Source of the DNA: Micropterus salmoides
Lineage: Eukaryota; Chordata; Actinopteri; Centrarchiformes; Centrarchidae
Assembly (NCBI RefSeq): GCF_014851395.1
Contig: NW_024041039.1
Coordinates: 4,721,191-4,785,190, forward strand
DNA length: 64,000 bases
Reading direction: 5' to 3'
In this document: piece after piece, positions 56,848 through 64,000 of the stretch
Numbering within the stretch: position 1 is the first letter of the stretch
Layout of the letters: each line of letters opens with the position of its first letter
The notes under the pieces: model-generated
What the model was told of the DNA's origin: nothing
The model's input: only the letters and a program-made list of their open reading frames with translations
The model's database searches: none
Program-made: the position numbers and the translations under genes

Positions 56848-56999
56848 GTGATTGTGTGTGTGTATTGGCCCCTGGGGTCCGTTGGTTTACATAATGGCTT
56901 TTTGAAGAGATTGTCAGTTCATAAAGACGTTTGATTGACACCTCCTGATGTCTCAATCCAATTAGAGAGAGAGAGAGAGAGAGAGGGGTCCTTTGTGTA

Positions 57000-57033
<34 letters not shown>

Positions 57034-57053
57034 CTGTGAGAATTAATCTCTTT

Positions 57054-57090
<37 letters not shown>
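56794..57090. repeat. Compound TG/GA/TG/CA microsatellite cluster
   Basis: Imperfect (TG)n at 56794-56863, (GA)n at 56966-56985, (TG)15 at 57002-57032, then (CA)17 at 57056-57090. The last two are complementary with 23 bases between them and can form a hairpin. Confidence 0.95.
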
Positions 57091-57093
<3 letters not shown>

Positions 57094-57099
57094 TAACTG

Positions 57100-58760
57100 A
57101 GAAATAAGTTGATCAATTCATTGTTACATCTTATAATGAAGTAATAATTTTAATCACCTAAAAATCTACCAAATGTTTGCTGCTTACAGCTTCACAAATG
57201 TCAAAGTTTATTTGTTTTATTTGTTACATCACTGAAATGTGAATATTGTATTTAATTAATTCATAATTTCTTTGCCTTTCGCGAGCTGTGACGAGTGTCA
57301 GCGATTAGGAGTTTTTCATTTAAAAATAACCATTTACGAACTTTTGTAACCAAGAACCGCAACACATTGTTTAAATCTCTTAATTCTGAATTCCTCCTTC
57401 TAAAAATGCAAACAATTAATGTTCAAAAGACACACACACGCATGCACACACGTGTTTGTTGTGTGCTGAGTCCAGATAATTATAACTATGTGATTTCTGC
57501 TTCATTTTTTATTACGAAAAGAAAAGTGCAACATTTCTGTTCCCGACAAAGAAACTTTACTCACTTCTTTAATTTCTCCATTAAGTCTTCAGCTTCAGAC
57601 GTTAAGAGATTGTGTCTTTTAAGGGATTTATTTCTTGTTTGTTTCAAGACTACAGCAATTAAGGGATATTTCAAAGCCTAATGTGCAGGTTTACATGATT
57701 ATTACTGTAATATTTATGAAAAAATCATTCATTTTCTAGCTCTTGACTAATCAAAGGTTGGCATTTAATTTTTATTTACCTTAGTTGCAAAAGAACACGG
57801 GCCTCTCAAAACATTTCTAAAGAGAAATAATACGGGTTTTCATAAGGTCATTAAGGTAGTTATAAGTTTTAAAATTTGTTTCCATATTTTTGTTTATTCA
57901 GAAATTCTATCATTAAACATGAGGTGTTTGTCTCAATTTTTTTTTTATAGTTATCTAATTATAAAATGATCCCTCCATGATGTTAGAAATACTGAGGTAA
58001 AATGTTCATACATTTCTGTAATTTGAACAAACAAACAAATAAATTCTACATGTGAATAAATATAATTGAATTAAATATAACATAAAAAATAAATCAAATG
58101 AATACAAATAGATTGAATATACACATTAATTAAATATCGATTTAATATTTGATTTAAAATAAAATATTAAATATAAATAAACACCAAAACAACAAAGCAA
58201 AATAATACAAGATAGAACAGAAGTGAATTATTGTCCCATTTTGTCTCATCAGTGAAAACGACAAAAATATAAAATAAAATTAATAAACACAACACGTGTA
58301 ATAAGTACTTTGAAATTAAAGAAAACAAAATAATGATTGTATATACTTTTTTTGATTTATTATTTTGTTGGCCTATAAAAAATCTAATTCAAAACTATAA
58401 AATATAAAAAAATAGTGGAATTATCTTAAAAAATAATCACCAGTTTTTTTGTGTTTTGTCTTCTCAGGGCCTAAATCCTCCAAAACCTGCTTCCTTTCCT
58501 CTTGATACTTAATGCTACTACTGAATTTAAGAAATAATTTCTCACTTTCTGTGTTTTGCTGTTTTCCTTGTGTCGTTGTGTTAATATATTTGCACGTTTA
58601 CTGTAAGTATTCTGTTGTATTTTGAAAACTGCTGGAAAGCAAATGAAACAAACAACAAAGTCTCTTCACTCATTTTAAGCAATTTGACATTGATCTCAGC
58701 TGTTTTATTCCTTAAAATTGAAATCTAATAGAAAAATTTATATTTTAAGTTCAGGGATTT
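57100..58760. other. AT-rich stretch, no gene recognised
   Basis: Very AT-rich, with many 'aaataaat' runs at 58020-58200. The 128-aa ORF 57295-57681 has no recognisable domain and the composition of its AT-rich DNA. Confidence 0.5.
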
Positions 58761-58762
58761 TA

Positions 58763-58763
<1 letters not shown>

Positions 58764-58820
<57 letters not shown>

Positions 58821-59039
58821 CCCAACAAAACACACTCAGAGTGTTTTTTCAGACATGCTGGATTGAGGCCCTGGGCTTTGTTACTCAGTCTGAATAGAGT
58901 GTGTGTGTGTGTGTGTGTTTTGTATTTGTGTGTATATGTGTGTTGCACTAACAAGGTCCAGGCCTCAGCATGATGACGATCTTAACGAGCTGTCTGTCAC
59001 TCTTCAGCTCTCAGCTCCGACCTCTGTGTCATTAATGAC

Positions 59040-59075
<36 letters not shown>

Positions 59076-59172
59076 AGTGGTATAAATGGAATAATGTCTC
59101 AGCAGGACAGAAAAAACATTTAGTCTCTTTTGGCGCCACAATGTCAAGGTTTCAATAGCTGCTTTCTCCTTC

Positions 59173-59229
<57 letters not shown>

Positions 59230-59230
59230 T
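58764..59230. repeat. (CA)27 followed by three (TG)n tracts
   Basis: (CA)n 58764-58818, (TG)n 58899-58918, (TG)n 59043-59074 and (TG)n 59178-59222 within 470 bases. Confidence 0.97.
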
Positions 59231-61786
59231 GTTTGTGCGAGCAACTGCCAAATCCAAAAATGTCACTATTTTACCAGCCAGCGTCGATGTTTAGAATAAC
59301 AGAGCAGCACTCTTAAGCTGGGTACTAGTTCAGACCTTTTTTCAACATCGATGACATCACAGAGCATCATCCCATAATGCATTGCACAAGCAGGGAGGAG
59401 GAGCGGGTTCTGCTGAACTTTCAGACCTTTACAGATAAACTAATCACCTTTTTGTTGCTTGTGAATGTGATTATATTACTGCCTGAAAATGACCAGATGT
59501 TCAGATTCTCCTCGTGTGAGAATGAAAAAAAGCATCTTTACAGTTACAGTTTTCTTCAGAAGTGGAAGGTTTGAGGATGGCCCCTGATTGATTACTTGTA
59601 ATTTTATTTAATTTGTCAAATTTAGTCAAATGGAAAACATTTTGGACCTTTAAAACAGCGTCTCAACTGTTGAACACTATAGCTGAGGTGGCCACATGCT
59701 ACAGAATGTCTTATATATTCATTCATTCCTGACACCTGCAAACCAATCAGACAGCGGTACTTACTGTCGCTGTGGTGTAACGTGTGTGTGTTTGTTTGTG
59801 TGTGTTCCTTACAGTGCTGCACAGTTTGTTGTCGTCAGCCAGTCGGTGCAAACATCAGCCTTCAGCTGCAGCTCACTGAGGCAGAAACAACACACACAAC
59901 ACACACTGCTGTAGTGACACCTCTGCGGTTGTGAGTGTGTGTGTACTACTGTGCGTGTATTTGTGTGTGTTGCTGGTTGAATCAGCTTCTTCACACTCTG
60001 AGCATCAGCAATCGATGTGGGAGTTACAGAAGTTTGTGCAGAAACAACAAACACACACATGAATGACTCAGTCAATCCAACAACTGAACTAATAACCAGT
60101 TGAGTCAATAACACCATGTAGTGAATTGTCTTTTAACCTGGAAACAGGTCGAAGCAGCTAGTGTGGCTTAGTCCAAAGTTCACAAAGACTATAGCATGAG
60201 TTGAAACAGAAAAGTCAGAGTAAGGAGGTGGTTGGGCCAGAAACTGGACAGGTGTAACCCGACGTTAGCTTCCCCTGTGAATTACGTAAGTTAAGTCATT
60301 TACGTAAAATAGTTATTTGAACCAAATCCATGTTTTCCTAAGCCTAACCAAGCAGTTTTGGTGCCTAAACAGAACCAAATTGCTGTTGATGTTTCACAAC
60401 GTTAACCACTCATCTAACCGGACATTGCATATTTATTCTTGCTAACTTCACTGAGAAACCCTACATGTGCAAAATGTACGCTAAAGTGGTACCCAGGGCG
60501 TTAAAAAGCGATGCCACGGGGTCTTGATCAAGCGTCCGTATGCAACGAGTTGGGCGTGAGAATAGTTCCAGTAACCTCACCGACTGTCATTCAATGAGAA
60601 CTAGTTCCAGTCGCTGCAACAAGTTCAACAAGAAATAGTTTCAACACTTAACGACAAGGCTCAGTTCTAGCATCTTAATCCCCCCCCCCATAACACAAAT
60701 CTCATGCATGCATGAATCATTTCTTCGGCAGCAGGTATTTAAAGTTTTAATCCTTCATATTCCAGTCCTGACACCTTGTTAGTGGTGGCAACAGCAAATG
60801 TGCTTTAATACTACAGGTCCCAGAATTCTGGGGGCAGCAAAACAAACTATTGTCTTATTTTAAAAAACCATTCTGTGAGGAACAGTGATCTGACTTTATG
60901 CTGCACATGCCCTGAGTCTGCGAACAGCAGGGCGCAGTGAAAGGAGCCGGTTGGCTCGGTGTGCAACTTGTCTCCTGCAGCTCTTCATCTAACAGCTCGC
61001 TGTGGCTGCTCCTGACTGTTCCATTACTCCCTGCAATATTTCAAACTGATCTGCTGTCCTGAACGACTCACTAACAAACACAATGCATTTCCTTTGACTA
61101 CTTGTAGCAATAGGAAATGTTCAGCTTGCATTAGCAGTAACTTGTGGCCACAGACACCCAGTCATAATACTGCAAATATATAAATATGGCACTAAAGTGG
61201 GCTCAATCACCATCGTGTTTCTGCAAAACATCCAATAACATCGTGGAGACATTATAAGTAATAATCAGTGCTGTTTAATTATCAGGCTGTAATGTGGAGA
61301 CAGACCTGAGGTTCTGATGTTGTCCTGCGTCCAGAGGAATTTATATCAGTGGCTTTGTGGCTTCTTCTTATTTGGCATAAAGTGTATTTCTGATCTTCAT
61401 AATTTAATAGAAATATCTGTATAATACACAATTAAACATCTTGATCCTTTAATAGTGGAGCTCCACTATGTTTAAACTCAAAGATCTCTTTCTTTCTGTC
61501 TCTCTGCAGGTCAAACAGTCACATCATAGTGGTCTTTTTTATTTGATGTTTTCAAGTCTGATATAAATTATACATTTCACACACACACACACACACAAAG
61601 CACATTATTAAAAACAGTTGGAGTAACTAATGCAAATGCACTGTTTCCTCCGGCTTGTTGCTTTAGGAAATTACTGAACATGATATTATATATTTGTGAG
61701 GTGTTTATAAAGATTTATTTCTTTAGCATGAAGTATAGTAGATAGGAAGTCAATATTGAGAGAGAGACCCATTATTGGTTATTAGC
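59231..61786. other. Intergenic, nothing recognised
   Basis: No coding exon or element with clear ends. A C run lies at 60681-60689 and a short (CA)n at 61579-61598. Sequence of mixed composition. Confidence 0.45.
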
Positions 61787-62104
61787 CCATATCTGCCCTC
61801 CCCCTTATTCCTCCCTACTCCTCCCCCTCTTCTGTTTCTTCTCTAATCTCCTCCCCATTTTAAATTTTTTCTAAATCCCTGGTTCCTCCCCCTTTTACGC
61901 TCTTTTCCCTTCTCCCTTTTCTGTTTCCTCTGTTTCCTCCCTCATCACTCTCTTCATCTTTCCTCCTCCTCTTCGCCCTTTTTTGTTCCCTCTTATTCCT
62001 TCTCTCTCTCTTCTGTTCTTTTCTCTTTAAACTTCTGCCCCTCCCTTTCCTTCCCTCTTATCTTACCCCCTCCTCCCTCCTGGCTGTTTTTTTTTTCTTT
62101 CGTT
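61787..62104. repeat. Polypyrimidine tract
   Basis: About 320 bases of the plus strand are mostly C and T (cctcccccttattcctccc and similar), without a regular repeat unit. Confidence 0.85.
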
Positions 62105-62197
62105 CAGAGTTTGCGTGCCGTTTTAGAGTGTTTTCATCGATGTCGAGACCTTGCTATCAAACATGACTGCCTCTGCTCTAATTCACCCCCAGGACAC

Positions 62198-62199
<2 letters not shown>

Positions 62200-62237
<38 letters not shown>
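62200..62237. repeat. (CA)19 microsatellite
   Basis: Thirty-eight bases of CA, continuing as imperfect CA-rich DNA to about 62345. Confidence 0.97.
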
Positions 62238-62242
<5 letters not shown>

Positions 62243-62399
62243 ATACACACACACTCCCGCTCTCTCACACACTTCAATGAACATCCATATCCACACACAA
62301 AAACACACTTTCACTTCATACTCACAGACAGACACACACACACTTGTTACTAGACTTGTGAGGACATCTATTCTTTAATGTTTCAGTGAAATCCTGACA

Positions 62400-63000
62400 A
62401 CAACAAAAACAACATATTATACCAATAATAATATTATATATAATAAATATATAAAAATAAATTATTTATAAATATATTAAAAATAATAATAATAAACATT
62501 GAATATTTACTTTAAATGTATTATTTTAAGTTATAAAAAATATAATAAAACATATTAATTTTAAGCTGCAGACTTACTCTTACTTCACTTTGCTGGTACC
62601 ATTTCTGTAAAAACTATGATGAAACTGTTTAGCAATAAAATATATATACAATTAACATATATATACAAATATTTAAAAAAAGGAGGATTTTTTGGGGGGT
62701 GGGGTGGATTGGGGTGTAATCCAGTTACTTAAATACCTCACAACATTATTACATGGATCAAAAAATCATAAAAATCCCAGCATTGCCATAAAATCAATTC
62801 CACTCATTGGATTACCCAGAGATAAAAGATAAAATCAATTAGAAATCCTAATAACAAACTTAATAAAGCACTAGATATTTTAAATCAGCATAGTAAACAG
62901 GACTTTTTGGGTTTACAAAAATACCTTTCAGGAAAAAGTAAGTTTAATTTTGCATAAATTTGTCCTCATTTTAAAGGATTTCCCTTCATTTGATCCTCAG
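62400..63000. other. AT-rich stretch, no gene recognised
   Basis: Runs of 'ataataataat' and 'tatataaa' dominate 62400-62670. No ORF of interest. Confidence 0.5.
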
Positions 63001-63122
63001 AAGTATAGAAACAAACACACACAGACCTCCACACAGCATGCAGACCTTTACTTTACACACAAACACACTCTGTCTTTTACTCTCTCAGACACACACGTGA
63101 ATGACCCGTGACCCAGCTTCAG

Positions 63123-63123
<1 letters not shown>

Positions 63124-63189
<66 letters not shown>
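63124..63189. repeat. (CA)33 microsatellite
   Basis: Sixty-six uninterrupted bases of CA, the longest in the window. Confidence 0.97.
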
Positions 63190-63193
<4 letters not shown>

Positions 63194-63329
63194 CAGTGTG
63201 TTTATCCCTCAGTGTCACAGGCTGTGAATTTAATATTGATTCCATAAAGTAGTTTCAGTGTAACATGTCACAGCGTGTTAGCGTCAGAGCAGCGAGCCGG
63301 ACAGAGAGGAGAGCAGCTAGCACGCAACG

Positions 63330-64000
63330 CCGCGGGAGACATGGGAGGGAGAGAGAGAGAGAGGGGACGACGAGGGAGGGAGGAATGATGGGGGAGGGGG
63401 GAGGAGGAGGAGAGAGAAAAGAGAGGCAGAGGAGGAAAGGAAAGAAGAGGAAGGTTGAGGAAGGAAGAGTGCAGGAGGAATTAAAGAAAAACAGGGGGAG
63501 GCATGATGGGTGGAGGGAGAAAGAGAGGCGGACCAGGGAAAGGAAGGGAGAAAGAAGAGAAGAGTGGAAGGGAAAAGGAGTAAAGAGGGGAGAGGGAAGA
63601 GGGAGTTGTGGAGGAGGAGAGAGAAAAAGGGTGGTGTGGGGAAGAGAAGAGAGGAGGAGAAGGGGAAGGAGGAATGAACACAGGGAGAGGGATGTGGAAA
63701 AGAGAGGAGGAAGAAAGAAAAGGAGAAATAGGGAATGAGTCAGGGGCGGGAGGAGAGAAAGAGGGAGGAGAGAGTTGTGGAGGAGGAGAAAGAAAAAATG
63801 GGGTGCGGGAAAGAAAAAGAAGGAAGACGAGAGGGAGGAAGATAAAATAAAAGGAGAAAGAGGGATGAGTGGAAGAACGAATTAAAGGAAAAAGGGTAAG
63901 GAAATAGATGAAATGAGGGCAGAGAGGAAGAAAGAAGAGAGGAAAGGAGATACGAAGGGATGAGGATGGAAAAAAGGAAGGGATGGTAGGAAATGGGGAG
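63330..64000. repeat. Polypurine tract running off the right edge
   Basis: About 670 bases of the plus strand are mostly A and G, irregular rather than a pure repeat. The 157-aa Arg/Glu/Gly ORF at 63265-63738 and its minus-strand Pro/Ser counterpart are composition artefacts. Confidence 0.9.

Noticed and set aside
57295..57681. 128-aa plus ORF
   Set aside because: AT-rich composition, no domain, crosses a CA-rich stretch, no promoter or splice evidence.
63265..63738. 157-aa Arg/Glu/Gly-rich ORF
   Set aside because: Product of the polypurine tract; the opposite strand gives an equally artificial Pro/Ser ORF.
36000..64000. snx6 or another conserved neighbour gene expected right of eapp
   Set aside because: I looked for PX and BAR-type exon translations on both strands and saw none. 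By-eye search can miss short exons, so absence is not proven.
1..64000. CRISPR array, bacterial operon or prophage
   Set aside because: Composition, splice structure and repeat families are those of a vertebrate nuclear genome. No regularly spaced direct repeats were seen.

Overview
The window is nuclear DNA of a bony fish, most likely a percomorph-type teleost. The evidence is spliced genes with GT/AG introns, a backbone full of (CA)n/(GA)n microsatellites, and many teleost-style mobile elements: hAT elements with TAGGGCTG-type ends and 8-bp duplications, TTAA-target MITEs, tRNA-derived SINEs, LINE 3' ends and a solo LTR.

Three genes can be supported, all on the minus strand. From right to left they are eapp (E2F-associated phosphoprotein; six coding exons, 32911-35554, complete, 303 aa), sptssa (serine palmitoyltransferase small subunit A; two coding exons, 28654-30551, complete, 68 aa) and egln3 (HIF prolyl hydroxylase PHD3; only coding exon 1, 9294-9659). 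The rest of egln3 must lie beyond the left edge, so positions 1-9293 are its first intron as far as visible. As I recall it, this gene order and orientation matches human chromosome 14q13 (EGLN3-SPTSSA-EAPP), so the block looks like ancient conserved synteny. The genes have unrelated jobs: oxygen sensing, sphingolipid synthesis and E2F-linked transcription. They are neighbours by ancestry, not a pathway.

Layout: 1-9293, egln3 intron 1 with several MITEs. 9294-11.4 kb, egln3 exon 1, its upstream region and a CpG-dense stretch with HIF-type ACGTG/GCGTG cores. 11.8-25 kb, nested transposons and LINE remnants. 25.4-25.7 kb, a CpG-dense segment of unknown role. 27.2-30.7 kb, sptssa. 30.75-31.68 kb, a LINE 3' end split by a fold-back insertion. 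32.7-35.7 kb, eapp. 35.6-36.4 kb, two CTCF-like motifs. 36.4-64 kb, about 28 kb with no coding exon I can defend, made of repeats, a solo LTR, a hAT relic, a very dense CA/TG microsatellite field (56.4-63.2 kb) and long polypyrimidine/polypurine tracts.

I found no new enzyme system or operon-like cassette. The points most worth checking are the regulatory candidates around egln3 and eapp, the nested transposon architecture and the unusual low-complexity right end.
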